This document shows positions 46,847-55,927 of a stretch of 58,227 bases of DNA, piece by piece. Every line of letters starts with the position of its first letter. Within the stretch, counting starts at the first letter, position 1. The position numbers were made by a program, and so were the translations under genes. The notes under the pieces are model-generated. The model worked only from the letters and a program-made list of their open reading frames with translations. It searched no databases and had not been told where the DNA came from. Source of the stretch: Myxococcales bacterium (GTDB lineage Bacteria > Myxococcota_A > Polyangia > GCA-2747355); the NCBI GenBank assembly GCA_020431405.1, contig JAGQIK010000216.1, forward strand, positions 1 through 58,227. The letters run 5' to 3'.

Positions 46847-46852
46847 ATTATA
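46847..46852 (-). promoter_or_regulatory. TATAAT -10 box of the LysR gene
   Basis: A perfect -10 hexamer on the minus strand, only 8 bases before the ATG at 46839. Transcription would begin at or next to the start codon, giving a leaderless mRNA. No good -35 is visible, as expected if an activator is needed. Confidence 0.45.
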
Positions 46853-46855
46853 TAC

Positions 46856-46868
46856 CTATCATCGATAG
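46856..46868. promoter_or_regulatory. LysR-type operator CTATC-N3-GATAG
   Basis: Inverted repeat CTATC-ATC-GATAG in the 61-base divergent gap between the LysR gene and the YciI-like gene. AT-rich sequence (GGATTATATACC) flanks it. The location and symmetry match a LysR recognition site. Confidence 0.5.
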
Positions 46869-46900
46869 CCTACGCTTGGAGGCAGCAGGAGGGGCGAGTC

Positions 46901-47182
46901 ATGTACCTGGTGCTTCTAACGTTTGCCGACAAGGGCCGCGCGGGCGAGCTGATGGCCGCGCACAACGCGTGGATCGCGCGCGGCTTCGACGACGGCGTGT
47001 TTCTGATGGTTGGCAGCCTGCAACCAAGCCGCGGCGGCGCGGTGTTGGCGCACGGCACCTCGCGCGCGGCGCTACAGCATCGCGTCGACGACGACCCGTT
47101 CGTCGCGCACGGTGTGGTCAACGCCGAGATCCTCGAGATCGCCCCGGCGCGCACGGACGCGCGTCTCGCCTTCTTGGCCTAG
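46901..47182 (+). CDS. YciI-like small protein
   Basis: 93 residues with a strong AGGAGG ribosome site. The protein is a ferredoxin-like alpha+beta fold: MYLVLLTFADKGRAGELMAA, then HNAWIARGFDDGVFLMVGSL and DDPFVAHGVVNAEILEI. These are the YciI/YCII domain hallmarks, including the conserved His in the first helix and the DPF segment. Family members act as small dehydrochlorinases, lactone isomerases or stress proteins. It is paired with a divergent LysR regulator, a common arrangement for small detoxification genes. Its stop overlaps the stop of the convergent propeller gene by four bases. Confidence 0.85.
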   Translation: MYLVLLTFADKGRAGELMAAHNAWIARGFDDGVFLMVGSLQPSRGGAVLAHGTSRAALQHRVDDDPFVAHGVVNAEILEIAPARTDARLAFLA

Positions 47183-48117
47183 GGGCGTTGCGCCAGGCGC
47201 AAGATCTCGTTGGTGCCTTTGTTGGCGACGTACAGATGCTCGGCGTCGAGGGCGTAGCGCGCGGGCGAGCTGAGACCGGTGGCGACGGCCACGAGCCGTC
47301 GCGTGGCGGGCTCGAGCCGCCACAGCTTGGCGCGACCCGCGCCACCCTTCCAGTCGCGCCAGTACACGCGTCCCGCGTGCACGATCATGACCTCGTGGTT
47401 GCTCAGATGGCGGGCGAGCACCTCGACGCGCCCGCCACGGCGTGGCACGCGCACCACCGTCCCGGCGCGCTCGGCGCAGATGTAGACGAATCGCCGGTGC
47501 ACGGCTATGTCGACGGGGCGGCGGATCGCGCGCGTGAGCGTGCGGCGGCCCGTGCCGTCGGGACGCACCGAGAAGACGACACCACCGTAGTAGTCCGCGA
47601 CGTAGAGCCGCGCCGGACCGAAGGCCACGTTGCTTAGCCGGCGGCCGCGCGCGACGACTCGCGGCTTGGCGCGCGGCGCATCGAGGCGCACCGAGTACAG
47701 CGCGCGCGCCTTGCTGCGGATGAAGTAGATGTGCTGGCCGTGCAGCGCTAGCCTGACGGTGTCGCGCATGGGCACCAGGAGCTGCGGCGTGCCGCCGCGC
47801 AGGCCGAGACGATAGATGCCCTGACGGCTGGTAAAGAGCAGCCACTTGCCGCTGCGGCGCAGCGCGATGGCAAAGAGGCCGCGTTGTATCAGCTGTTGCT
47901 TGCTGCCGCCGCGTTTGGCCTTGCGCCAGATCGTGCCATCGCCTTCGGTCCAATAGACGTGTGTCGCGTCGAGCACCACGCCGTGGGGCACGAAGCGGGC
48001 CGCGGCGAAGCGCTGCGCGCCGAGGCCATCGCCGCGCGCAGCACGCGCCGAACAGAGCGCCACGAGCGCGAACACGAGCGCGAGCGGGTGCCAGCTGCGG
48101 CGCGCGATGTGTGCCAT
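47179..48117 (-). CDS. Secreted beta-propeller protein
   Basis: 312 residues. The N terminus MAHIARRSWHPLALVFALVALCSARAARG is a signal peptide. Seven or so similar 40-residue blocks follow, each with a V..D..HVYW / LYVADYYGGVV / RRFVYICAERAGTVVRV pattern, as in NHL or YWTD six-bladed propellers. Arg is very frequent, making the protein cationic. There are no catalytic residues visible; propellers of this kind bind proteins or glycans. It ends in a four-base overlap with the convergent YciI-like gene. Expressed alone. Confidence 0.8.
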   Translation of the reverse strand: MAHIARRSWHPLALVFALVALCSARAARGDGLGAQRFAAARFVPHGVVLDATHVYWTEGDGTIWRKAKRGGSKQQLIQRGLFAIALRRSGKWLLFTSRQGIYRLGLRGGTPQLLVPMRDTVRLALHGQHIYFIRSKARALYSVRLDAPRAKPRVVARGRRLSNVAFGPARLYVADYYGGVVFSVRPDGTGRRTLTRAIRRPVDIAVHRRFVYICAERAGTVVRVPRRGGRVEVLARHLSNHEVMIVHAGRVYWRDWKGGAGRAKLWRLEPATRRLVAVATGLSSPARYALDAEHLYVANKGTNEILRLAQRP

Positions 48118-48170
48118 CGCCGTCGTCTTACGCCGACGCGGCCCGCGGCCTCCCTGTCTCGATCAGCACA

Positions 48171-50105
48171 CTACGCCTGCAACGCGAAGTCGTCCTCGTC
48201 GTAGATGCGGTCGAACAGCGGGGCGAACTTGTGCTCGAGCTCGCGGCGCTTGACCTTCATCGTCGGCGTCAGCTCGCCCTCTTCCTGGCTGAAGTCGCGC
48301 TCGAGCACGCGAAAGCGCCTCACGTTCTCCACGCGCGCGAGCTTGCCGTTGCCGCGCCGCACCGCCTCGCCGATGCGCTTGCCGAACTCGGGGTGCACAA
48401 CGACCTTGGCCATCGCCGCGTTGAGCGCGTCGCTGCGCGCCGAGGGGTTGGCCACCAGCTCGTCGCTGAGCGCCTTGACCTCGGCGCCGCCGATGAGCTG
48501 CCGCGCGGCGCCCCACTCGAGCGTCTCGATCGGCGAGGGTGCGATCAGCGCCGAGATGTACGGCCGCTTGTCGCCGTGCGCGTGCACCTGGCTGATCAGC
48601 GGGTCTTCGTTCTTGATCGCGTTTTCGATGGTGGCCGGTGTGAGGTTCTTGCCGCCGGCGGTGATGATGAGGTGCTTCTTGCGATCGGTGATCTTGAGGT
48701 AGCCGTCGGCGTCGAGCGTGCCGATGTCGCCGGTGTGAAGCCAGCCGTCGATGATCGCCGCCGCGGTGGCCTCGTCGTTTTTGAAGTAGCCCTGAAAGAC
48801 CCACGGGCCCTTGAGCAAGATCTCGCCGTCGTCGGCGATGCGCTGCTCGAGCGGCGCGACGATGCGCCCGACGGTGCCGAGCCGCACCTGACCGGGGCGG
48901 TTGCAGTGCGTCAGCACCGTCGCCTCGGTCATGCCGTAGACCTCGTAGATCGGAATGCCCGCGGCCCAGAAGAACTCGAGGATCTCCACCGCCAGCGGCG
49001 CCGCGCCGGTGACGAACTGGCGCACGCGCCCGCCGAAGACCGCGCGGATCTTGCTGAAGACCAGGCGGTCGGCCACCGCAACCTGCAGCGCGAGCAGCAG
49101 CGGCACCTGCTCGCCGCGCTGCCAGAGCCGCGTCTTTTGGCGTCCAACGTCTTCGGCCCAGCGAAAGATCTTCTGCTTGATCGGGCTAGCCTTCTCGAGC
49201 TCGCTGAAGATCTTGCCGTAGGCCTTCTCGAACAGCCGCGGCACGGAGCCGAATAGCGTCGGCTTGACCTCGCCGACCTCGCCCAGCACGGCGGCGATGC
49301 TCGAAGCGTAACAGGCCGTGAGCCCCGCTTCGATGCGGCCGTAGAAGCCGAGCACGCGCTCGGCGACGTGCGCCATCGGCAGGAACGAAAACGAGAGGTC
49401 GTCTTGGCGCAGCTCGAGGATCTCGTCGTGCTGGCCGAGCATCGAGAGGATGTTGCGGTGGCTGATCATCGCCGCCTTGGGCGGACCGGTGGTGCCGGAG
49501 GTGTAGACGAAGATGGCCGTCTCTTCGCCGCGGCCGGCGAGGCGTCGATCACGCTCGGCGTCATCGATGGCGCCTGCGGCGAAGCCCGACGGCGGCACCA
49601 CGCGCGGCTCGCGCGCGGCGAACTTGGCGGCGAGCTCGGCCTGCCACGGCGCCACGGCGACGAGCTTGTCGTTGCCCTCGATGGCGGCCAGCACGTTGTC
49701 GGCCTCGTCCTCGCCGTCGACGAAGATCACGCGCGCGTCGCTGTGGTCGATGATGTAGCGCAGCTGCTCGACCGACTGGTGCGGGTAGATGCCGACGCTG
49801 ACGAGGCCGGCGAGCTGCGCGCCCATGTCGAACGTGCCCCAGCGGCCAGTGGTCGGTCCGAGGATGCAGATGCGCTGGCCTGCTTCGAGGCCCAGCTCGA
49901 CGAGCCCTTGCGCCACCGCGGCGGCCTCTTGGTAGAAGCGGCGCCAGCTGGTTGGCTGCCAGCGCCCGGCGCGCTTTTCATAGTAGGCCGGGCGCGTCGC
50001 GCTCTTCGCGCAGCGGCGCGCGAACATCTCGCCGAGGGTGCTGGCGCCGGCCGCGGCGTGATCGACGGGGATCGGCGGTCCCGTCTCGATGATGTGATCG
50101 GCCAT
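48171..50105 (-). CDS. Long-chain fatty-acid-CoA ligase
   Basis: 644 residues. ANL superfamily adenylate-forming enzyme. The P-loop-like motif YTSGTTGPPKAAMISHRN begins at Y201, the A5 motif is YGMTEATVLTHCN, and WLHTGDIGTLDADGYLKITD plus RKKHLIITAGGKNLTP complete the adenylation signature. The length and the GKNLTP C-terminal block are typical of long-chain acyl-CoA synthetases (FadD15/FAA1 type) that activate fatty acids for lipid synthesis or degradation. No signal peptide. It is followed two bases upstream by the start region of a lipoprotein gene stop and may share a transcript with it. Confidence 0.95.
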   Translation of the reverse strand: MADHIIETGPPIPVDHAAAGASTLGEMFARRCAKSATRPAYYEKRAGRWQPTSWRRFYQEAAAVAQGLVELGLEAGQRICILGPTTGRWGTFDMGAQLAGLVSVGIYPHQSVEQLRYIIDHSDARVIFVDGEDEADNVLAAIEGNDKLVAVAPWQAELAAKFAAREPRVVPPSGFAAGAIDDAERDRRLAGRGEETAIFVYTSGTTGPPKAAMISHRNILSMLGQHDEILELRQDDLSFSFLPMAHVAERVLGFYGRIEAGLTACYASSIAAVLGEVGEVKPTLFGSVPRLFEKAYGKIFSELEKASPIKQKIFRWAEDVGRQKTRLWQRGEQVPLLLALQVAVADRLVFSKIRAVFGGRVRQFVTGAAPLAVEILEFFWAAGIPIYEVYGMTEATVLTHCNRPGQVRLGTVGRIVAPLEQRIADDGEILLKGPWVFQGYFKNDEATAAAIIDGWLHTGDIGTLDADGYLKITDRKKHLIITAGGKNLTPATIENAIKNEDPLISQVHAHGDKRPYISALIAPSPIETLEWGAARQLIGGAEVKALSDELVANPSARSDALNAAMAKVVVHPEFGKRIGEAVRRGNGKLARVENVRRFRVLERDFSQEEGELTPTMKVKRRELEHKFAPLFDRIYDEDDFALQA

Positions 50106-50107
50106 GG

Positions 50108-51109
50108 CTACTGCGTCGGGATGCCCACGGTGAAGCCGTGCCAGTTCTCGCCCGGATTGACGCTCCAGGTCAGCTGCGAGACGGTGCCGTGAAAGACGAT
50201 CGCGCCGTGGCCTTCGGCGCCGTAGAGCGACGTCGGGCTGGTCTGCGTGATCGTGCCGTTGCCCCAGTAGCCGGCGCCGAAGCTGAGCAGCGTGAACGGC
50301 GTGTTGAACGTGTAGGTCACGGGGTTGCTGGTGTTGCCGAGGCTGACGATGGCCATCACCAGATCTTTGACCGGCGGGTTGAAGGTGATCGTGTTGCCGG
50401 TGCTGGGGCCGACGAGGCGGATGATGTCGGCCGCCGGCGGCGCGTTCTGCGTCAGCACGTTGATGTAGGGCGCGCCGGGGTTCCAGTAGTTGGTGCCGCC
50501 CGAGGTCTGCGCGCCGGCGATCTCGCCCGCATAGCTGACCTGGATCGTGCCCGACGGCGGCTGGATCGTGGCGCTGGCCGTACCGGAGGCGCCGCTGGTG
50601 GCGCTGGTCCAGTCGGCCCAGTAGAACGTCACCGGGTTGGCTGGAAAGTCGCGTGAAGCATCGGTCGTCGTGTCGACGGTGGCGTCGGTCGCGTCGTCGG
50701 TGCTGTCGACGCTGGCGTCGGGTGCGTCATCGGCGGCGTCGGCCGTGCTGTCCGCCGTGGCGTCGGGCGCGTCGTTGGTGGCGTCGGCGCTGGCATCAGC
50801 GGTGGTGTCGGGGCTGGCGTCGGCGGGCGCGTCGACGCCCGTGTCGGCGATCGTCTCGCCGCTGCCGTCGCCGCCGTCGAAGCGCTCGATGGGGCCTTCC
50901 GCGCGCCCATCGACCTGACCTTCGCCGAACAGGCCGTCGCGCGTGGCGTCGCCCGTCTGACCGTCGAACGTCGAGTCCGTGCTCGCGTCACGCCGCTGCG
51001 TCTTGTCGACGGTGGCGTCCTTGGCGTTGCCGGAGCTATCGCCGCATCCGGCGCCGGCAAACGATCCCACACACAGCAACAACACCCCGAGCAGCCACGT
51101 ACGCTTCAT
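50108..51109 (-). CDS. Asp/Ala/Thr-rich linker lipoprotein
   Basis: 333 residues. MKRTWLLGVLLLCVGSFAGAGC gives lipobox AGC (C22). Residues ~30-150 are a long low-complexity linker of DAT, DAS and DAP repeats (DASADATNDAPDATADSTAD), strongly acidic. The last ~180 residues form a beta-rich domain with VTFYWADWTSATSG, IQVSYAGEI and HGAIVFHGTVSQLTWSVN, resembling PEP-CTERM-associated or choice-of-anchor extracellular domains. It has the same design as the lipoprotein at 7382-8377. The gene stops two bases before the fatty-acid-CoA ligase ATG and is probably co-transcribed with it. Function unknown. Confidence 0.75.
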   Translation of the reverse strand: MKRTWLLGVLLLCVGSFAGAGCGDSSGNAKDATVDKTQRRDASTDSTFDGQTGDATRDGLFGEGQVDGRAEGPIERFDGGDGSGETIADTGVDAPADASPDTTADASADATNDAPDATADSTADAADDAPDASVDSTDDATDATVDTTTDASRDFPANPVTFYWADWTSATSGASGTASATIQPPSGTIQVSYAGEIAGAQTSGGTNYWNPGAPYINVLTQNAPPAADIIRLVGPSTGNTITFNPPVKDLVMAIVSLGNTSNPVTYTFNTPFTLLSFGAGYWGNGTITQTSPTSLYGAEGHGAIVFHGTVSQLTWSVNPGENWHGFTVGIPTQ

Positions 51110-51151
51110 CGTCGACCTTTCGCTGCGAGAAAGGCCTCCAGGATAGCAGGA

Positions 51152-51802
51152 CTACGCCTCCGCGAGATAGCGGGCCATCGCGCGCATCGCCTGACCGCGA
51201 TGGCTGAGGCGGTTCTTGTCGGCCGCCGAGGCCTCCGCGAAGGTGCAGCCGAGCTGCTCGACGTAAAACAGCGGGTCGTAGCCGAAGCCGCCGCTTCCGC
51301 GCGGTGCGTCGAGGATGCGCCCCTCGCAGGCGGCCTCGCGGATCACCGGCGCATCGAGGGCGGCGGGATCGACGAGCGCGATGGCGCAGCGAAAGCGCGC
51401 GGTGCGCCGCGCCTCGGGCACGCCCGAAAGCTCCTCGAGCAGCCAGCGGCAGCGATCGGCGTCGCTGGCAGCGAGCCCCACGCGCTCGCGAGCCATCTCG
51501 GGCAAGCCGAGATAGCGCGCCGAGCGTACGCCGGGACGTCCGTCGAGCGCGTCGACGTCGAGGCCGCTGTCGTCGGCGAGCGCGAGCAGCCCCGCGTCGG
51601 CCGCCGCGGCGCGCGCCTTGAGCGCGGCGTTTTCGGCGTAGGTCGCGCCCGTCTCTTCGACCTCCGCAGGCGGCCGCGCCAGGTCGTCGAAGCCGATCAC
51701 CGCGAGCTGGTCGCCGCGATAGCGCGCCTCGGCGAGCAGCGCGCGCAGCTCGCGCAGCTTGCCGGCGTTGCGCGTGGCGAACAGCAGCCGCCGCGTGGTC
51801 AT
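51152..51802 (-). CDS. rdgB: dITP/XTP pyrophosphatase
   Basis: 216 residues from the ATG at 51802 overlapping the rph stop by 4 bases. It removes non-canonical purine triphosphates (dITP, XTP) from the nucleotide pool. Signatures: [17 protein letters not shown] at the N terminus, [35 protein letters not shown] with the catalytic Asp, and [15 protein letters not shown]. Length is normal for RdgB/HAM1. The rph-rdgB pair is a common bacterial operon. Confidence 0.97.
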   Translation of the reverse strand: MTTRRLLFATRNAGKLRELRALLAEARYRGDQLAVIGFDDLARPPAEVEETGATYAENAALKARAAAADAGLLALADDSGLDVDALDGRPGVRSARYLGLPEMARERVGLAASDADRCRWLLEELSGVPEARRTARFRCAIALVDPAALDAPVIREAACEGRILDAPRGSGGFGYDPLFYVEQLGCTFAEASAADKNRLSHRGQAMRAMARYLAEA

Positions 51803-52503
51803 TGCCCCAGCGCGCGCGACTGCACGTCGCCGAGCGCCTGCACGCCGATCCAGCCGAGGTCCACCAGGCGATCCATCTCGGCGCGGCTGAACGTGCCGCC
51901 TTCGCCCGTGCCTTGCACTTCGATCAGGTCGCCGCCGCCGGTCATCACCAGGTTCATGTCGACGGTGGCGCGGTGGTCTTCCTCGTAGGGCAGATCGAGG
52001 CGCGGCTCGCCGTCGACGATGCCGACGCTGACGGCCGCCACCGAGAAGTTGGTGGGGTCCTTCTTGATCGCGCCTTCGCGCATCAGCTCGGCGATGGCGA
52101 GCTTGACCGCGACGTAGCCGCCGGTGATCGAGGCCACGCGCGTACCACCGTCGGCGCTCAGCACGTCGCAGTCGACGGTGATCGTGCGCTGGCCGAACGC
52201 GTCGAGATCGAACGCCGCGCGCAACGAGCGGCCGATCAGGCGCTGGATCTCCGTCTCGCGGCCGCCGGTGCGGCGCCGCTTGCGCGGCCGCGTGGAGCCG
52301 GGGAGCATGTTGTACTCGGCGGTCAGCCAGCCGCCACCGCTGCCGAAGCGATGGCGCGGCACCTCCTCCTCGACGCTCGCGGCGCACAGCACGTGCGTGT
52401 CGCCCCACTTGACCAACACCGAGCCGTGCGCGCTCGGCTGAAAGCCCGTGATCATGGTCACCGGGCGCAGCTCGTCAGGTTTCCGTCCGTCGTGTCGTGG
52501 CAT
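51799..52503 (-). CDS. rph: Ribonuclease PH
   Basis: 234 residues from the ATG at 52503. Phosphorolytic 3' exoribonuclease that trims tRNA ends. Signatures: [17 protein letters not shown], the N-terminal RPV block, [40 protein letters not shown] and the [10 protein letters not shown]-type [19 protein letters not shown], all diagnostic. Length is right. It is first in an operon with rdgB. The divergent amidase promoter lies 60 bases away. Confidence 0.97.
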   Translation of the reverse strand: MPRHDGRKPDELRPVTMITGFQPSAHGSVLVKWGDTHVLCAASVEEEVPRHRFGSGGGWLTAEYNMLPGSTRPRKRRRTGGRETEIQRLIGRSLRAAFDLDAFGQRTITVDCDVLSADGGTRVASITGGYVAVKLAIAELMREGAIKKDPTNFSVAAVSVGIVDGEPRLDLPYEEDHRATVDMNLVMTGGGDLIEVQGTGEGGTFSRAEMDRLVDLGWIGVQALGDVQSRALGQ

Positions 52504-52563
52504 GGCGCGGACCGTAGCACGGGTTTTTTGCCCGGTGCGACGGGCGTTGATAGCGTGGAGGCC

Positions 52564-53343
<780 letters not shown>

Positions 53344-53345
53344 GC

Positions 53346-53726
53346 ATGCGGTGCGTCGGCGCGGCTGCGCGTACCACCCTAGCGCTCTGCACGTTGTGCG
53401 CTACCGCCGCGCATGCGACCCCCGACAGCGCGCCACACTCACATCCCACCTCGCGGCCAACGACCGCCCCGGCGAGCGCCCCAGCGAGCGCACCCAGCGC
53501 GCCGCAGACGTTGCGCTTGCGGGTGTTGTTCAGCAGCGACCTCTTCGGCCGCTTCGCCTGGCCCGGCTGCAAGCGCGCTGCCGCCCCACGTGACCGCGCC
53601 GAGCTCGGCCACCTCGCGGCTGCCATCGCCGACCGCAAGGCGCGCGCGGTGCGCGCCGGCGAGCTCGAGCCGGTCGTCGTGCACGCTGCAGCCTCACACG
53701 TCTCGACGCCCTCGGAGCATACATGA
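53346..53726 (+). CDS. N-terminal part of a degenerate 5'-nucleotidase-like protein, frameshifted
   Basis: 126 residues with a signal peptide (MRCVGAAARTTLALCTLCATAAHA) and a Pro/Ala/Ser linker, then the first strand of a metallophosphatase fold (RLRVLFSSDLFGRFAWPGC). The usual D-x-H-G metal motif reads SSDLFG, so the first metal ligand histidine is missing. Two codons after HAAAS it runs out of frame and stops by overlapping the next ORF by 4 bases (ATGA). The neighbouring ORF continues the fold in the -1 frame. Best explained as one gene broken by a single-base indel, either real or a sequencing error; a translationally coupled split cannot be excluded. Confidence 0.7.
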   Translation: MRCVGAAARTTLALCTLCATAAHATPDSAPHSHPTSRPTTAPASAPASAPSAPQTLRLRVLFSSDLFGRFAWPGCKRAAAPRDRAELGHLAAAIADRKARAVRAGELEPVVVHAAASHVSTPSEHT

Positions 53727-55867
53727 TGGACGACGCCGCGCGCCAGGCGCGTGCGCTGTCGGCGCTCGTCGCGGTGGGCCTCGACGCCGCGTCCATCGGC
53801 CCCTACGACCTGTTGATGAAACGCGAGCGCATGGCGAGCTATCTGGCAGGCGCCGCGCGCCTCGGCCTGCCCTTGCTGTCGAGCAACCTCGCGTGCGACC
53901 GCAAGCTCGCCGCCAAGGACCCGCGCTGCGTGCCGCTCGCCAAGACGCCGCGCTACCGCATCCTGCGCCGCGGGCCGCTGACTATCGCCGTGCTGAGCCT
54001 CTTGCGCGCCGATCAGGCCACGCGGCTGCCGTCGACGTTGCGCGGCGCGCTGAGCGTCAGCGATCCGCTCGTCACCGCGCGCGCCGACATCCGCGCGCTG
54101 CGCACTCGTCAGGGCGTTGACCTGGTCATCGCCCTCGGCGAGCTCGACCTCGAAAACACTGCGCCGCGAGCCGCCTCGGAGCTCGTGCAGCGGCTCGGCG
54201 CCGACGCGCCCGATATCGTCGTCTCGGGCCAGATGTTCGAGCGCGGTCAGCAGGACTTTACATTCGTGCTGCGCCGCGGCAGCGGTCGCGTGATCGTGGG
54301 CACCGACCGATTTGGCCAGCACCTCGGCGAGCTTCACATCGCATTCGAGCGTCGCGACGATGACGTCGCCACCGGCGCGCGCACACGCTACCGCGTCGAA
54401 GCCACGCGCGCACGCAGGCTGCGCCCCGCCCACGCCAAGCCGCAGGCACAGCTCGCCGCCACGGCACGAACGTTCATGCGCGAGTTCTGTCGTGACGAAG
54501 ATCGCCCCCTCGGCCCCGACACGCGCATCGAGCCGCCGATGGTCTACGCCGACTTCGTCACCTTCGCGGCCGAGCTGATGCGCCGCGCGCTCGGCGCCGA
54601 GATCGCGCTGCTCGACCAGGCCGCCATCGCCGACACGACCTTCCCGCTCGGCGGCGTGCTGTCGCGCTCGAAGCTGTTGCGCGTGGTGCGCACGCGCTCG
54701 CTGTTGGGCACGTTCCGCGTCAGCGGCGAAAAGCTCGTCGCCCTGCTCAAGACACATGCCGCGGACAACGAGAGCGCGCTGCACGTCGTCGGCTTGCGCA
54801 AAGACGGCGACAAGTGGCTCGTCAACGAACGAGCGGTCGTCGAGGGGCAGAGCTACTCGGTGGCCACGACATCGTTTGTCGCCACCGGCGGCGACAGCCT
54901 CATCGACACCACGGGCATCTCGTTTTCGCGTTCGGACAAGACGCTCTTCTCGCTGCTAGCGAGCTACTTCAGCAAGCGGCGCCTCAAGGGCAACATCGCG
55001 CTGCACCAAGAGTTCTCGGCGCCGGCAAACCGCATCTTGCTCGCTGGCAGCGCACGACTGACCACGTCGCTGGCGCTCAGCGCCATCGGCAACGGCGCCT
55101 CCAGCACACGCTACTCGCGGCCGCTGCTGCGTCGCGACAGCGTCACCACGCTGGCGGTGGAGCTGGCGCTGTTCGGCAGCGCGTCGACGGTCGATCACAG
55201 CGTCGAGGTCGACGTGCAGATCCAGTACGGCCGTACCTGGACCACCGCGCAGGGCAGCCAAGAGACCATCGTCGCCGAGGCGCAGGACCGTTTCGCCAGC
55301 AACCTGCTCTATCGCTTCTCGCGCCTGCGCAACCGCTTCGGCAAGCGCTGGTTCGTGCCCGAGCCCTACGCCGAGCTAAACCTGATCTCGGAGCTGACGC
55401 CGAGCGGCACCTACGTCGATAGCGCGGGCGTGACGCAGACCTACCACTTGCTCGACCTCGCCGCGGCCGTCGGCCTCGGCCTGCAGCTACACCCGATGCT
55501 GTTTGCCAAGGTCGGCTTCGTAGTGCGCGGCGAGGCGCTCACGCCTACCGCAGCCGACCCCGACCTGCCGGCGCGTCCGGGCCTCTACCTCGGCTACACG
55601 CTGCGCCGGCTCAAGCTGCTGCAAGACAGCGCCACGCCGATCGAGCTCGAATCACGCCTCGATTTGGTGATGACCGAGCTGGCCAGCGACGTGCGACGCG
55701 ACCTGACTTGGCAAAACCAGCTCTCCATCGCGCTCTTCGACTACGTCAAGCTCAGCGTCTCGCAGCGGCTCTATGTCTTCGATACGACGCTGCGCGACGC
55801 GTCGGTGGCCAACGACGTGATGGTCGGTCTCAGCTTCGGCGTCGATCGGCGCCTGCAAACCTACTAG
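53723..55867 (+). CDS. Degenerate 5'-nucleotidase C-terminal part fused to an outer-membrane beta-barrel
   Basis: 714 residues. It begins DDAARQARALSALVAVGLDA and IGPYDLL where active enzymes have GNHEFD, so the catalytic His-Glu pair is lost. LPLLSSNLAC and a DIVVSGQMFERG block are further remnants of the metallophosphatase. Residues ~235-380 match the 5'-nucleotidase C-terminal domain (PPMVYADFVTFAAELMRRAL, IALLDQAAIADTTFPLGGVL, SLLGTFRVSGEKLVALLKTH). Residues ~440-714 form alternating amphipathic strands (VEVDVQIQYGRTWTT, NLLYRFSRLRNRFGK, YAELNLISELTPSG) ending in an aromatic LQTY, typical of an outer-membrane beta-barrel. The whole looks like a barrel with a dead surface nucleotidase scaffold. 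Confidence 0.75.
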   Translation: MMDDAARQARALSALVAVGLDAASIGPYDLLMKRERMASYLAGAARLGLPLLSSNLACDRKLAAKDPRCVPLAKTPRYRILRRGPLTIAVLSLLRADQATRLPSTLRGALSVSDPLVTARADIRALRTRQGVDLVIALGELDLENTAPRAASELVQRLGADAPDIVVSGQMFERGQQDFTFVLRRGSGRVIVGTDRFGQHLGELHIAFERRDDDVATGARTRYRVEATRARRLRPAHAKPQAQLAATARTFMREFCRDEDRPLGPDTRIEPPMVYADFVTFAAELMRRALGAEIALLDQAAIADTTFPLGGVLSRSKLLRVVRTRSLLGTFRVSGEKLVALLKTHAADNESALHVVGLRKDGDKWLVNERAVVEGQSYSVATTSFVATGGDSLIDTTGISFSRSDKTLFSLLASYFSKRRLKGNIALHQEFSAPANRILLAGSARLTTSLALSAIGNGASSTRYSRPLLRRDSVTTLAVELALFGSASTVDHSVEVDVQIQYGRTWTTAQGSQETIVAEAQDRFASNLLYRFSRLRNRFGKRWFVPEPYAELNLISELTPSGTYVDSAGVTQTYHLLDLAAAVGLGLQLHPMLFAKVGFVVRGEALTPTAADPDLPARPGLYLGYTLRRLKLLQDSATPIELESRLDLVMTELASDVRRDLTWQNQLSIALFDYVKLSVSQRLYVFDTTLRDASVANDVMVGLSFGVDRRLQTY

Positions 55868-55927
55868 TGCGCCGACCGCGTGAGCGCGGCTGCACCCGAC
55901 CGCGCGCTAGCGTACACTGCGAGGGAC

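Noticed and set aside
52517-52538. GCAC-GGG/CCC-GGTGC hairpin with a T-rich loop between rph and the amidase gene
   Set aside because: The stem needs a bulge and the T run lies in the loop, so it is not a terminator; promoter elements there are too weak to call.
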